From NCBI RefSeq assembly GCF_008638305.1, contig NZ_VTPZ01000011.1:83000-146999 (forward strand): DNA of 64,000 bases. The letters are read 5' to 3'. Shown here one piece after another: positions 38,140 to 47,260 of the stretch; positions within the stretch are counted from its first letter, which is position 1; each line of letters starts with the position of its first letter. A program made the translations under genes and the position numbers. This stretch comes from Pseudomonas profundi (GTDB lineage Bacteria > Pseudomonadota > Gammaproteobacteria > Pseudomonadales > Pseudomonadaceae). Below the pieces are notes generated by a model that was given only the letters and a program-made list of their open reading frames with translations, had not been told where the DNA came from and ran no database searches.

Positions 38140-38202
38140 TGTCGAGTTCCATCTCGACAGCGGGGCGGACGTCAAACACCGTGGCCGGGATAGAACCCGG
38201 CC
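38140..38202. other. Two hairpins in the exonuclease-fadL gap
   Basis: TGTCGAG-TTCCAT-CTCGACA (38140-38159) and GGCCGGG-ATAGAA-CCCGGCC (38183-38202) are perfect 7-bp stems with 6-nt loops, 23 bp apart. Neither is followed by a T run. They may end or stabilise the exonuclease transcript. Confidence 0.5.
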
Positions 38203-38361
38203 CTGCATGAACCACGCCCTGACTGAATGGTCACGGTTTCGACTGTAGCCTGCGTGATAACGGCCAATCCCGGCACGTTCGTTAACAAAACGCCTGTGGT
38301 CTATAGTCAAACGCGGGGAATCTTGGTAGTTTTCGCGGCTTCATTTATCCCGGAGTATCGG

Positions 38362-39573
38362 ATGAAAAAGTCTGCCTGGTTCAAAACTACCCTCGCTGTG
38401 GCGATCGCCACCGTCTCCAGCCACAGCCTTGCCAATGGCCTGACCATCAACGAACAAAGCGCCAGCAGCATGGGCACTGGCTTCGCTGGTCGTTCTTCCT
38501 CAGCCATCGATGCCAGCACTGTGTTCGGCAACCCTGCCGGCATGTCCAAGCTGGACCGTGCCGAAGTCAGCGGCGGCTTCGCAGTAATCGACGCCAGCAC
38601 TGACATCAGTGGCGGAAATAACGGACGCGGCACCAACGACGGTGACATGGTCCCGCTGGCAGCCATCCCCTTCGGTTACTACGTACGGCCTTTGAACGAC
38701 AAGATGCATTTCGGCCTGGGCATGTACGCACCTTTCGGCGTGATCAGCGATTATGAAGACACCTTCGCCGGGCGCAGTCACGGTCTATACAGCAAGGTAC
38801 AGGTGATTACCCTGCAGCCGACTCTGAGTTATCAGATCAATGACCGCGTGTCGGTTGGCTTTGGTCCGACTATCAATAAGATTGACGGCAAGCTGACTAG
38901 CAACCCTGACCAGTTATTTGGGGCCGAAGTCAATGTCAAGGGTGATGATTTCGGTTATGGCTACAACGCCGGCATCTTGGTCGACGTTACTGACCAACTG
39001 GCTTGGGGTCTGACCTACCATTCCAAGGTCGAGTATGAGCTAGAGGGCCGTACCCGTATTACCGGTGCACCCGCTTTCGCTCCGATCAATGGCAGCTACG
39101 ATGCGACTCTAGACTTCACTTCACCCGAATCCGTCGACACCTCCATTACTTACCAGCTGGATGACCAGTGGACGCTGCACGCAGGAACTACCTGGACGCG
39201 CTGGAGCCAACTCCAGGAAATCGTAGTTGAGAACGAGGGTTTTGCTGACCTCCCGGAAGAACTCAGCTGGAACGACACCTGGTCCTTCGCTTTCGGCGCT
39301 GCCTATCAGTTGAACCCGCAGTGGGTATTGCGTACCGGTTTTGCTCTGGATGAATCCCCCACTACCGACGCTGACCGCACTGTCCGCATCCCGGTGGGTG
39401 ACCGCAAGATCCTGTCCCTTGGTGCCGGCTGGAACGCAACTGATGATCTGACTGTGGATGTTGCTTACGCCTACCTGCGTGAAGACAAGTCCGAAGTACA
39501 TCAAGGAGACTACCACGCCAGCTATCGCAACACGGCCCATGGCCTTAGCACTCAGGTGACGTACCGCTTCTGA
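38362..39573 (+). CDS. FadL/OmpP1-family outer-membrane transporter
   Basis: A 403-residue outer-membrane beta-barrel with a signal peptide (cleavage near SLA-NG, residue 22) and the FadL N-terminal hatch motif NGLTINEQSASSMGTGFAGR followed by FGNPAGMSKL. It ends in the aromatic residue needed for barrel insertion (VTYRF). FadL proteins import long-chain fatty acids or hydrophobic compounds. The start at 38362 is chosen for the signal peptide and a CGGAG 9 bp upstream; the longer frame is spurious. Confidence 0.92.
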   Translation: MKKSAWFKTTLAVAIATVSSHSLANGLTINEQSASSMGTGFAGRSSSAIDASTVFGNPAGMSKLDRAEVSGGFAVIDASTDISGGNNGRGTNDGDMVPLAAIPFGYYVRPLNDKMHFGLGMYAPFGVISDYEDTFAGRSHGLYSKVQVITLQPTLSYQINDRVSVGFGPTINKIDGKLTSNPDQLFGAEVNVKGDDFGYGYNAGILVDVTDQLAWGLTYHSKVEYELEGRTRITGAPAFAPINGSYDATLDFTSPESVDTSITYQLDDQWTLHAGTTWTRWSQLQEIVVENEGFADLPEELSWNDTWSFAFGAAYQLNPQWVLRTGFALDESPTTDADRTVRIPVGDRKILSLGAGWNATDDLTVDVAYAYLREDKSEVHQGDYHASYRNTAHGLSTQVTYRF

Positions 39574-39582
39574 TGTACCGAA

Positions 39583-39612
39583 TACGCCCCGCATTGCGGG
39601 GCGTAATTCTAT
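39583..39612. terminator. Bidirectional terminator between fadL-type gene and acetyltransferase
   Basis: TACGCCCCGC (39583-39592) pairs with GCGGGGCGTA (39596-39605), followed by ATTCTATT on the plus strand. It lies 10 bp past one stop and overlaps the end of the convergent gene. Confidence 0.85.
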
Positions 39613-40256
39613 TGGTCCACCACCCTCCTCCACCAATGCCCCGCTGCAGCCTGCCTATCCACTTCAGCCGCCTCACGCGGATTCGCCGTCAGAAACCGGT
39701 CACGGTCGCAGAAATACAGCATCGCAATTTTCTCGGGCATATGAATCAGCCCTCCGGGTTCGTAACACAACCCTTCGGCAACGACCTCGTAGGCCTTGGC
39801 GCTATGATCAGGTTCGCCCACGATTCTGCGCGCTGGCGTGTGCTCGAATATGAAATGCGATAGCGTACGAACGATCGGTCGCAAGTAGCCGTTACCATAT
39901 GCTGAAAGCTCACCAATCAGCAGGTGCCAGCCGAAATCGTCATCGTTCGCCGGGTAGTACCGGGCAAGCCGGTCACGAGCGGCTTCGTATATTTCCGTGT
40001 AGCCCACCCATTGCCCATTCACGCCGATCAGATACAACCGCTGATGGTCATCGGCTAGCATTTTTTCAAAGTGGACATTCAATTCACTGATGGGTTTGTT
40101 CAGGTGCCACTGAGGAATGACGTGACCCGAATGCATCCAGCGGCGCAACAGCGGCATATCGTCCGGATAGCGCAACTGACGCAGCCCGATAGCCATTTGC
40201 TGATAATCGTCCAGTTCATATTGATCCGGAAGCCGGGAAGAATGGGTATCGAGCAT
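39609..40256 (-). CDS. AlcB/IucB-type GNAT acetyltransferase
   Basis: A 215-residue protein of the siderophore-type acyltransferase family (Acetyltransf_8). It has motifs MHSGHVIPQWH, LYLIGVNGQWVGYTEIYEA, HLLIGELSAYGNGYLRPIV and RRIVGEPDHSAKAYEV. Members acetylate hydroxylamine or lysine side chains in hydroxamate siderophore synthesis, but no siderophore synthetase is nearby, so the substrate is unknown. The ATG at 40256 is chosen because GAGG precedes it by 8 bp; the long upstream extension runs through a hairpin and a terminator. Confidence 0.8.
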   Translation of the reverse strand: MLDTHSSRLPDQYELDDYQQMAIGLRQLRYPDDMPLLRRWMHSGHVIPQWHLNKPISELNVHFEKMLADDHQRLYLIGVNGQWVGYTEIYEAARDRLARYYPANDDDFGWHLLIGELSAYGNGYLRPIVRTLSHFIFEHTPARRIVGEPDHSAKAYEVVAEGLCYEPGGLIHMPEKIAMLYFCDRDRFLTANPREAAEVDRQAAAGHWWRRVVDQ

Positions 40257-40314
40257 GGTCATGCCTCGTATGCTGGCGAGAGGTGTCAGCGTTCCTGCAT
40301 CGGTTAAAAGATAA

Positions 40315-40388
40315 ACCGCTAACGAAAACATCGCTGGTTTAGCGGTGACGTTCCTCTTATAAAAATAGTGCAGATTAAAAATAGTGCA
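40315..40388. promoter_or_regulatory. Dyad and short tandem repeat upstream of the acetyltransferase
   Basis: ACCGCTAA (40315-40322) pairs with TTAGCGGT (40339-40346). A 15-bp tandem repeat with the core AAAATAGTGCAG follows at 40362 and 40377. Both lie in the 60-130 bp upstream of the acetyltransferase start and could be operator sites. Confidence 0.45.
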
Positions 40389-40425
40389 GCAATCACCGCC
40401 AGCATTTTTAATACCGGCCAGATGC

Positions 40426-40451
40426 AAAAAAGCCCTCATTGCTGAGGGCTT
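40426..40451 (-). terminator. Intrinsic terminator after the sodium/solute symporter
   Basis: AAGCCCTCA (40430-40438) and TGAGGGCTT (40443-40451) form a 9-bp stem with a TTGC loop. On the minus strand it is followed by TTTTT. It lies 21 bp past the symporter stop. Confidence 0.88.
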
Positions 40452-40471
40452 CTTGTTACTGCATGCGAACC

Positions 40472-42241
40472 TTAGTGGGCGACTGCTGCTCCTGCTCCAC
40501 GGGGTACACGAATATCCTCGATCAGGTGCTGGATATGCTCCGGCGGTGCCTTGGTGAATGAAGCGACGGCTACTGCAGCAATGAAGTTGAAGATCATGCC
40601 GAGCGTGCCAATGCCTTCTGGTGAAATGCCAAACCACCAGTACGCCGCATTATCCATTTCAGGGCTGATGAACTTGAAGAACACGATGTAGCTGAAGGTG
40701 AAGGTCAAACCGACGATCATGCCGGCGATGGCCCCTTCCTTGTTCATCTTCTTGGAGAAGATCCCCATGACGATGACCGGGAAGAACGACGCTGCCGCGA
40801 GACCGAAGGCAAACGCCACCACCTGCGCCACGAACGCGGGCGGATAGATACCGAAGATGCCCGCAATCAGGATTGCCACCCCCGCGGCAATACGTGCGGC
40901 CAACAGTTCTTTCTTCTCACTGATATTGGGCATCATGTTGCTTTTGAGCAGGTCATGCGAGACCGAAGTCGAAATCACCAGCAGCAGACCCGCCGCCGTG
41001 GACAGTGCCGCTGCAAGGCCACCGGCGGCGATCAAGGCTACGACCCAACCAGGCAGCCCGGCGATTTCAGGGTTAGCCAGGACCATGATGTCCCGATCCA
41101 CATACAACTCGGTTTCTGCCGGGGTAGGCTCGTTGGTCACGATACGCTGGCCGTACTCGCCGGTTTCCCCTGCAAAGTTCGGAGCACCAACGAAGGGAGC
41201 GCCAGGGCCGTACTGAACGACGCCATCGTCGTTCTTGTCCTGCCAGGCAACCAGGCCTGCGGTTTCCCAGGTTTCGAACCACTCGGGCAGTTCTGTGTAA
41301 GCAGTGTTCGGGACGCTGGTAAGCAGGTTGGTACGCGCGAAAGCCGCTACTGCTGGTGCTGTTGTGTATAGAATCGCAATGAATAACAACGCATAACCCG
41401 CTGATTTACGGGCATCACGCACGGTTGGAGTAGTGAAGAAGCGAACAATTACGTGCGGCAGGCCGGCGGTACCTACCATCAACGCCATGGTAATAAAGAA
41501 CACATCGATGGTTGATTTGGTGCCGTCAGTGTATTCATTGAAACCCAGCTCGGTGCCGAGCCCGTTGAGCCTCTCCAGGACCGACATGTCCGTGCCGCTT
41601 ACCGTGCTACCAAAACCCAGTTGTGGGATGGGGTTGCCGGTAATTAACAGGGAGATATAGATGGCCGGAACCATGTAGGCGAACATCATCACGCAGTACT
41701 GCGCCACTTGGGTATAGGTGATGCCCTTCATGCCGCCCAGTACGGCATAGAAGAAGACGATTGCCATGCCGATTATGACGCCGACGTTGATGTCGACCTC
41801 AAGGTAGCGTGAGAACACGATACCGACGCCACGCATCTGACCGGCCACATAGGTGAACGAGATAAAAATCACGCAGATAACCGCTACCACACGTGCCGTT
41901 TGCGAGTAATAACGCTCGCCAACGAACTCGGGGACGGTGAACTTGCCGAACTTGCGCAGATAGGGAGCCAGACACATGGCGAGCAGAACATACCCGCCTG
42001 TCCAGCCCATCAGGTATACGCTGCCATCGTACCCGGTGAAGGAGATAATACCGGCCATGGAGATGAAGGATGCAGCGGACATCCAGTCCGCGCCCGTTGC
42101 CATCCCGTTTGCAATAGGGTGAACGCCTTTGCTGGCGACATAGTACTCGCTGGTGCTGCCGGCCCGGGACCATATGGCGATCCCGATATAAAGCGCAAAG
42201 GTCGCGCCGACTACCAGATAGATCAGAGTTTGAGTTTCCAT
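40472..42241 (-). CDS. Sodium:solute symporter (VC_2705/ActP-like)
   Basis: A 589-residue inner-membrane protein with about 13 hydrophobic helices and the SSS-family core (GADWMSAASFISMAGIISF, GLAAALSTAAGLLLVISTSVSHDL). It is longer than E. coli ActP because of a soluble insertion at about residues 310-385. Together with the small DUF4212 protein before it, it matches the two-gene symporter type known from Vibrio VC_2704/2705, likely for acetate or a similar short-chain acid. The neighbouring propionyl-CoA synthetase fits this. Confidence 0.9.
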   Translation of the reverse strand: METQTLIYLVVGATFALYIGIAIWSRAGSTSEYYVASKGVHPIANGMATGADWMSAASFISMAGIISFTGYDGSVYLMGWTGGYVLLAMCLAPYLRKFGKFTVPEFVGERYYSQTARVVAVICVIFISFTYVAGQMRGVGIVFSRYLEVDINVGVIIGMAIVFFYAVLGGMKGITYTQVAQYCVMMFAYMVPAIYISLLITGNPIPQLGFGSTVSGTDMSVLERLNGLGTELGFNEYTDGTKSTIDVFFITMALMVGTAGLPHVIVRFFTTPTVRDARKSAGYALLFIAILYTTAPAVAAFARTNLLTSVPNTAYTELPEWFETWETAGLVAWQDKNDDGVVQYGPGAPFVGAPNFAGETGEYGQRIVTNEPTPAETELYVDRDIMVLANPEIAGLPGWVVALIAAGGLAAALSTAAGLLLVISTSVSHDLLKSNMMPNISEKKELLAARIAAGVAILIAGIFGIYPPAFVAQVVAFAFGLAAASFFPVIVMGIFSKKMNKEGAIAGMIVGLTFTFSYIVFFKFISPEMDNAAYWWFGISPEGIGTLGMIFNFIAAVAVASFTKAPPEHIQHLIEDIRVPRGAGAAVAH

Positions 42242-42257
42242 TCATTGGCTCCTGTTT

Positions 42258-42524
42258 TTATTCTTCGTGGACATCGTATTTACGATCGAGGCGGTTCATC
42301 TTCCATACATAAACCCAGATGAGTGCCACGAAGGTATAAATAGAGCCCTGCTGAGCAAACCAGAATCCTAGCGGGAAACCGAAAAACCGGATGGTATCCA
42401 GTTCATCTACAAACAGAATGCCGGCGCCGAAGGATACTGCGAACCAGATGACCAGCAGAATGAGCATGAATCGCAGGTTCTCCTTCCAATAGCCGCGCGC
42501 TGCGTCTTCTTTAGACAAGGACAT
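42258..42524 (-). CDS. DUF4212 small symporter subunit
   Basis: An 88-residue protein with two transmembrane helices (about residues 18-40 and 52-74) and the family's YWKENLRFMLILLVIWFAVSF-type opening, GFPLGFWFAQQGSIYTF and closing NRLDRKYDV. It is the usual small companion of VC_2705-type Na+/solute symporters and lies 16 bp upstream of one. The start at 42524 is chosen because GGAG precedes it by 8 bp. Confidence 0.9.
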   Translation of the reverse strand: MSLSKEDAARGYWKENLRFMLILLVIWFAVSFGAGILFVDELDTIRFFGFPLGFWFAQQGSIYTFVALIWVYVWKMNRLDRKYDVHEE

Positions 42525-43104
42525 AACCATCTCCAATTGTTGTTTTTATTGCATAGTCACGTTAGCACCGCAGCGGCAAACGTCGACTACGACTTTCGTA
42601 GGAAGTTATCAGGACTCCGCCCAACAAAACCTTATGTGATCTATCATAAACAATAGATAAATTACTGTTTTTACGCAAAATCCCTCACCACTCCAGCTCA
42701 TATTACGCTGGTGATGCCAGATTGCCTGCTACTAATGTCTTAGTCATTTTTTGTCGAATGCATCGACAAAAGCGTGGCCTGACCCACGCCGCCTGACCCT
42801 GCTGCCCACTACCAATTGTCTGCTTTCACGCCTGGGGGTTTGAAGCTATGTCCTCCCCCCGCGAACTGGCTTCTGGCGACCGCTTCAGCTTGCTCAGCGT
42901 GAAAGCCCCATACGATGGCCAGGCATGACTGGTCACATTTTAGTCGTTTTTCCTGTATAGTCCTTTACACGACGAAGCAATCCAGCCTAAAGCGCTGCTT
43001 CTGACCACACCATGCTTTACCTTCAAGCTGCTGAATTAGAACAATAATAACCCTCGCCAGAGGAGTCACCAGCAGCCGCTTCATTGTTAGAGGAGATAAC
43101 TTAT
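42525..43104. promoter_or_regulatory. Divergent promoter region between symporter genes and tmm
   Basis: A gap of 580 bp without a gene. It contains a strong operator-like palindrome, TTTTGTCGA-ATGCA-TCGACAAAA (42749-42771), and CTACGA-CTT-TCGTAG at about 42588-42602 near the symporter promoter. A good -10 hexamer TATAGT (42956-42961) for tmm lacks a strong -35. I see no FNR box. Confidence 0.5.
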
Positions 43105-44490
43105 ATGAGAGTCGCCATCATCGGTGCCGGCCCAAGCGGGCTCGCTCAACTGCGTGCATTCCAATCAGCCCAGCAACAAGGCTGCGAGATCCCGGAACTC
43201 GTCTGCTATGAAAAACAGGCTGACTGGGGCGGACTATGGAACTACAGCTGGCGCACCGGCCTCGATCAGCACGGTGAACCCGTGCACGGCAGCATGTACC
43301 GTTATCTTTGGTCAAACGGACCGAAGGAATGCCTGGAGTTTGCCGATTACACCTTCGAAGAACACTTCGGCAAGCCCATTGCCTCCTACCCTCCCCGTGA
43401 AGTGCTGTGGGATTACATCAAGGGGCGTGTCGAAAAAGCCGACGTGCGCAAATACATTCGCTTCAACTGCCCGGTTCGCCAGATAACCTACAGCGAAGAT
43501 ACCGAGCAATTCACAGTAGTAGCGCATGACCACGAAGCCGATGTGGTGACAACCGAAATCTATGATCATGTGATTGTCGCGTCAGGGCATTTTTCCACAC
43601 CCAACGTGCCGGAGTTTGAAGGCTTCGAGCGTTTCAACGGTCGTATACTGCATGCCCACGACTTCCGTGACGCGCTTGAGTTTCGCGGCCTGGACGTTCT
43701 GTTGGTAGGCAGCAGCTATTCCGCCGAGGACATCGGTTCACAGTGCTACAAGTACGGCGCGCGTAGCATCACCACCAGCTATCGCACCCGCCCGATGGGT
43801 TTTGAATTTCCAGACAACTGGGAAGAAAAGCCGCTATTGCTCAGAGTCGATGGCAATACCGCTTACTTCAAGGACGGAACATCCAGGCGAATCGATGCAA
43901 TTGTTCTCTGCACCGGCTATTTGCACCATTTCCCGTTTCTGGACGAGTCGCTGCGACTGAAGACCAATAACCGCCTGTGGCCGCTAGACCTGTACCAGGG
44001 TGTGGTATGGGAGAACAATCCGAAGCTGTTCTATCTCGGCATGCAGGATCAGTGGTACACCTTCAATATGTTCGACGCGCAGGCCTGGTATGTGCGGGAC
44101 GTTCTCCTCGGTCGAATCGCACTGCCGGATCAGACGGCGATGCGCCAGGATAGTCAGGCGTGGCGCGAGCGTGAAGAAGCGCTCGATACCGACGAAAGCA
44201 TGATCGAATTCCAGGGTGACTACGTACGCACGCTGATCGACCAGACTGACTACCCGAGCTTTGATATCGACGGTGTAAACAAGACCTTCCTGGTGTGGGA
44301 GGAGCACAAGCACGAGAACATCATGACCTTCCGTGACTACTCCTACCGTTCACTGATGACCGGCACCATGGCGCCGCGGCACCATACACGTTGGCTGGAG
44401 GCGATGGATGATTCCCTGGAGGCCTATCTTGCGGAACCGGAAAAACGCAGCACCACGTCTTCTACCCGCGAGTCTGTCAAAACAGTCTGA
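43105..44490 (+). CDS. tmm: Trimethylamine monooxygenase
   Basis: A 461-residue FAD/NADPH flavin monooxygenase: FAD motif GAGPSG (7-12), FMO fingerprint [11 protein letters not shown] (177-187), NADPH motif GSSYSAED (202-209). Length and long stretches ([41 protein letters not shown] in outline) match bacterial Tmm as I recall it from Methylocella and roseobacters, closer than generic FMOs. It would oxidise trimethylamine to its N-oxide, and may also oxidise dimethyl sulfide or indole. AGAGGAG lies 9 bp before the ATG. No tdm or gmaS gene is adjacent. Confidence 0.92.
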   Translation: MRVAIIGAGPSGLAQLRAFQSAQQQGCEIPELVCYEKQADWGGLWNYSWRTGLDQHGEPVHGSMYRYLWSNGPKECLEFADYTFEEHFGKPIASYPPREVLWDYIKGRVEKADVRKYIRFNCPVRQITYSEDTEQFTVVAHDHEADVVTTEIYDHVIVASGHFSTPNVPEFEGFERFNGRILHAHDFRDALEFRGLDVLLVGSSYSAEDIGSQCYKYGARSITTSYRTRPMGFEFPDNWEEKPLLLRVDGNTAYFKDGTSRRIDAIVLCTGYLHHFPFLDESLRLKTNNRLWPLDLYQGVVWENNPKLFYLGMQDQWYTFNMFDAQAWYVRDVLLGRIALPDQTAMRQDSQAWREREEALDTDESMIEFQGDYVRTLIDQTDYPSFDIDGVNKTFLVWEEHKHENIMTFRDYSYRSLMTGTMAPRHHTRWLEAMDDSLEAYLAEPEKRSTTSSTRESVKTV

Positions 44491-44535
44491 GGTCAGGCTA
44501 GCGACTTGATTATCTGACCAATGCTGCTGAGCTCT

Positions 44536-44566
44536 GCAGCAAGCCCGCCTTGTGCGGGCTTGCTGC
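44536..44566 (+). terminator. Terminator hairpin after tmm
   Basis: GCAGCAAGCCCGC (44536-44548) and GCGGGCTTGCTGC (44554-44566) form a perfect 13-bp stem with a 5-nt loop, 45 bp past the tmm stop. The T run is poor. It also faces the end of the convergent ATPase gene. Confidence 0.7.
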
Positions 44567-44626
44567 GTTATGGGTTGTGCAATCCAGGACAAGCATCCAG
44601 ATGCAAACGTATGCCTGCAAAGCTAT

Positions 44627-47260
44627 TCAGCATCTCAGCGAATCTATCTCGCGTATAGGTACACCCATATCCCGCCAGTGGGCCGGGTGACAGCTGAACA
44701 ACAGAATCTGATGACGCTGGGCTGCGTCGAACAGGATGCGCTTCATTTGAGCAAAGCGTTGAGCGTCACTATGTACCAGCGCATCGTCGAGAATAATCAA
44801 CGTCGGGCGCCCTGCTTCCTTTAGCAGGTCTGCGTAGGCGAGCCGACTGATCAACCCCATCTGTTCACGCGCGCCGAAACTGAGCAGATCAAAATCTCCG
44901 CGTTCCTGACCCGCACGCACCAACTGCCCCGGCACCAGATTCTCGTCGACCTCCACCGCCGCCTGCGGAAACAACAACTGCAAATAGTGGTTCAGATGTT
45001 TCTGAAGCGGCGCCTGAAGTTGCCGCGTAAGTGCCTGGCGCTTGCTGTGTAGCAGGCTAGCCAAGAGGCTGAGCGCTCCGGCACGCTGCTCGAACTGCTG
45101 CATCCGGCGTCGCTGCGACGCATACTCCGCAGCGGTCTTGCCCCGGCGCTCTTCCAGCCCGTCGGCATCCTGCGCCTGGAGCTGACTCTGCAGGCGGATG
45201 ATCTCTTCCTTGCGCTGTTGGTTTGTCAACTGAAGCTGAGCCGCACTGGCCTGAAAGCGTTTGATATCCTGCTGCAGGATATCCGGTCTAGCGGTCTCGA
45301 TAAGCTTGGCGCGATTATCGAGGCCCTGTTCAAGCTGGGCCTGTTCATGGCGCAGCACAGTAAGTGTTTCGTTACAGTCGCGCTCTTGTTGCTGGCGCTG
45401 CGGACTGGCCAGACGCGCCTCAAGCTGGCGACATTCGTGCTCGGCGGTGTGCAGTGCCTGTTGGCACTGAATCAGCCTTTCCTGTAGTTGACGCTCGGCC
45501 AGTTCGGCTTCGCGCAGCGCAACGGATGCTTGCTCCAGTTGCTGTTCAGCCACGTCAGGCTGGTTTACATCGGTTGTGAGATCGCCTGCAGGCTGTGCCA
45601 GCAACTCCGTTTCGACCTGCCGTACCTGCTCGCGCAGCAACGCCAACTCCTGCTGCAGGGTTCCGACGCCTTGGGGCGCATGGAGTTCCAGCATACGTTC
45701 ATTGCCGTTGATTTCAGTGCGCAGCGCTCGGGTCTGTTCGACCCGCTGCACCGCCTGAGCGATATTGTCCAGCTGCGCTGCGTCAAGCTCGGCGGCCAAC
45801 TGCTCACGCGCCCGATCAAGCTGGCGCGCCAGCTCATTGAGATCCTGGCCGCCAGGTGCGATTGTCAGTTTTCCAATGCCCTTGATATGCAGCTCGGTCT
45901 TCTGCAACAGGCGCCGCTCACCCTTCCCGCTCAGCACCTCACCATCGAGTATTAACCGGGGCTCCGCATCGAGATCGAATTCCAGTACCGTAGCGATGCT
46001 TTGCTGGCGTATCTCCAGATCCCGCAGCGCGTTGGCGAGTTGCTGCAGCCTTTCAAGTTTCTTGTCACCCAGCTGCACCGCCGCGAGTTCGCGTTTTTGG
46101 TTCTGAAGCGTGGCATCCAGCGCTGTAGCCTGGTCGAAGGCGGAAGTCAGCTTCACCAACTGGTTACTGAGAGTTTGCCGTTTGAGTTCGAGCCCGCGAC
46201 GCTGCGCCTGTTGCCGGCTGGCCCGATCAACAGCGCGAGCCAGGTCGTAGGCGGTAGTTGCCTGCTTCAGCGCCTCTCGGGTGCTCAGCTGCTGTTCAGC
46301 GAGTTCCTCCGCCTGCTGATGAAGTACATCGCGCGTGCTTTTGCGCTCCGCCAACTCATCAGCTTGTGTCTGGAAGCCGTGCAGCTGCTCGATCACTACC
46401 TGCATGTGGTGGCGGCATTTGAGCAATGCTTGCTCGTCTGCGCTTTGCAGCTCTCCCAGCTGCTGGACCTGTGCATATTTTGCCTCTGCCTCAGCTTGCT
46501 GAGCACGTAGTGCTTCCCAGGGACGCTCGACATCATCCAGTGCCTGCTGGGCGGTCAGTTCGCTCAGGCGATCGACCTGTAACTGATAGCGGCTCACGCT
46601 CTCATCCAGATCCCCCAGCGTTTGAGATAGCGTTTCTACCTGTTCCAGTGCCTCTCGATAACGGCCACGAGGCTTGCCGGTTCGAGTCAGCAATTCTCCC
46701 AGTTCGCCCTCCACATGGCTGAGCACTTCGTCACCGCTGCTACTGGTGACTTCGCCCAGAGTTGCACCGAGCACGGACTTGAGGTGGTCACCGGCAAACG
46801 CCACAGCTGATCGCAGCTCATGACCGCTGCCCTGTTCAATCCATAACAGCCCAGGGATGCCCCAGTACTCCGACTTGCTGGCGCCCCGCCCGGGGAACTG
46901 AAAGCCAAGCATGGCGGCCAGACGATCTTCAGCTTCGTCGCCGGACAGAATTTCTTCTCCGATGCTGAGATCGCAGCGTTTACGCGCCAGGAAGCGCTTC
47001 TTTAACCGGAACGCCTCACCGGCATGTTCAAATTCAAGCTCGATTTCAGGGGCGGCGCCGGAATCGCCCCACGGGCGCAAATCATCAACACTGCTGGAAC
47101 GATGCCGCTCAAAGAACGCCGCGCGGATGCCGGCGGCGATCGTGCTCTTGCCTGACTCGTTTGGGCCGCAAAAAAGGTTCAACCCTGGGTCGAGCTTTCT
47201 TATTTCAACGGCCTGCCGGAACTGGCGAAACTGGTTGATGCGCAGATAGCCCAGCTTCAT
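44627..47260 (-). CDS. YhaN/Rad50-like SMC-type ATPase
   Basis: An 877-residue ATPase with an N-terminal Walker A GPNESGKST (about 33-41), long coiled coils rich in Gln, Leu and Glu (about 200-760), and a C-terminal half-site with signature LSFGAREQMGLISRLAYADLL and Walker B LIILDDALVHSD. It resembles YhaN and SbcC/Rad50, which cut or process DNA ends with an Mre11-type nuclease. The partner nuclease gene overlaps it by 4 bp. It lacks an obvious zinc-hook CxxC. Confidence 0.87.
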   Translation of the reverse strand: MKLGYLRINQFRQFRQAVEIRKLDPGLNLFCGPNESGKSTIAAGIRAAFFERHRSSSVDDLRPWGDSGAAPEIELEFEHAGEAFRLKKRFLARKRCDLSIGEEILSGDEAEDRLAAMLGFQFPGRGASKSEYWGIPGLLWIEQGSGHELRSAVAFAGDHLKSVLGATLGEVTSSSGDEVLSHVEGELGELLTRTGKPRGRYREALEQVETLSQTLGDLDESVSRYQLQVDRLSELTAQQALDDVERPWEALRAQQAEAEAKYAQVQQLGELQSADEQALLKCRHHMQVVIEQLHGFQTQADELAERKSTRDVLHQQAEELAEQQLSTREALKQATTAYDLARAVDRASRQQAQRRGLELKRQTLSNQLVKLTSAFDQATALDATLQNQKRELAAVQLGDKKLERLQQLANALRDLEIRQQSIATVLEFDLDAEPRLILDGEVLSGKGERRLLQKTELHIKGIGKLTIAPGGQDLNELARQLDRAREQLAAELDAAQLDNIAQAVQRVEQTRALRTEINGNERMLELHAPQGVGTLQQELALLREQVRQVETELLAQPAGDLTTDVNQPDVAEQQLEQASVALREAELAERQLQERLIQCQQALHTAEHECRQLEARLASPQRQQQERDCNETLTVLRHEQAQLEQGLDNRAKLIETARPDILQQDIKRFQASAAQLQLTNQQRKEEIIRLQSQLQAQDADGLEERRGKTAAEYASQRRRMQQFEQRAGALSLLASLLHSKRQALTRQLQAPLQKHLNHYLQLLFPQAAVEVDENLVPGQLVRAGQERGDFDLLSFGAREQMGLISRLAYADLLKEAGRPTLIILDDALVHSDAQRFAQMKRILFDAAQRHQILLFSCHPAHWRDMGVPIREIDSLRC

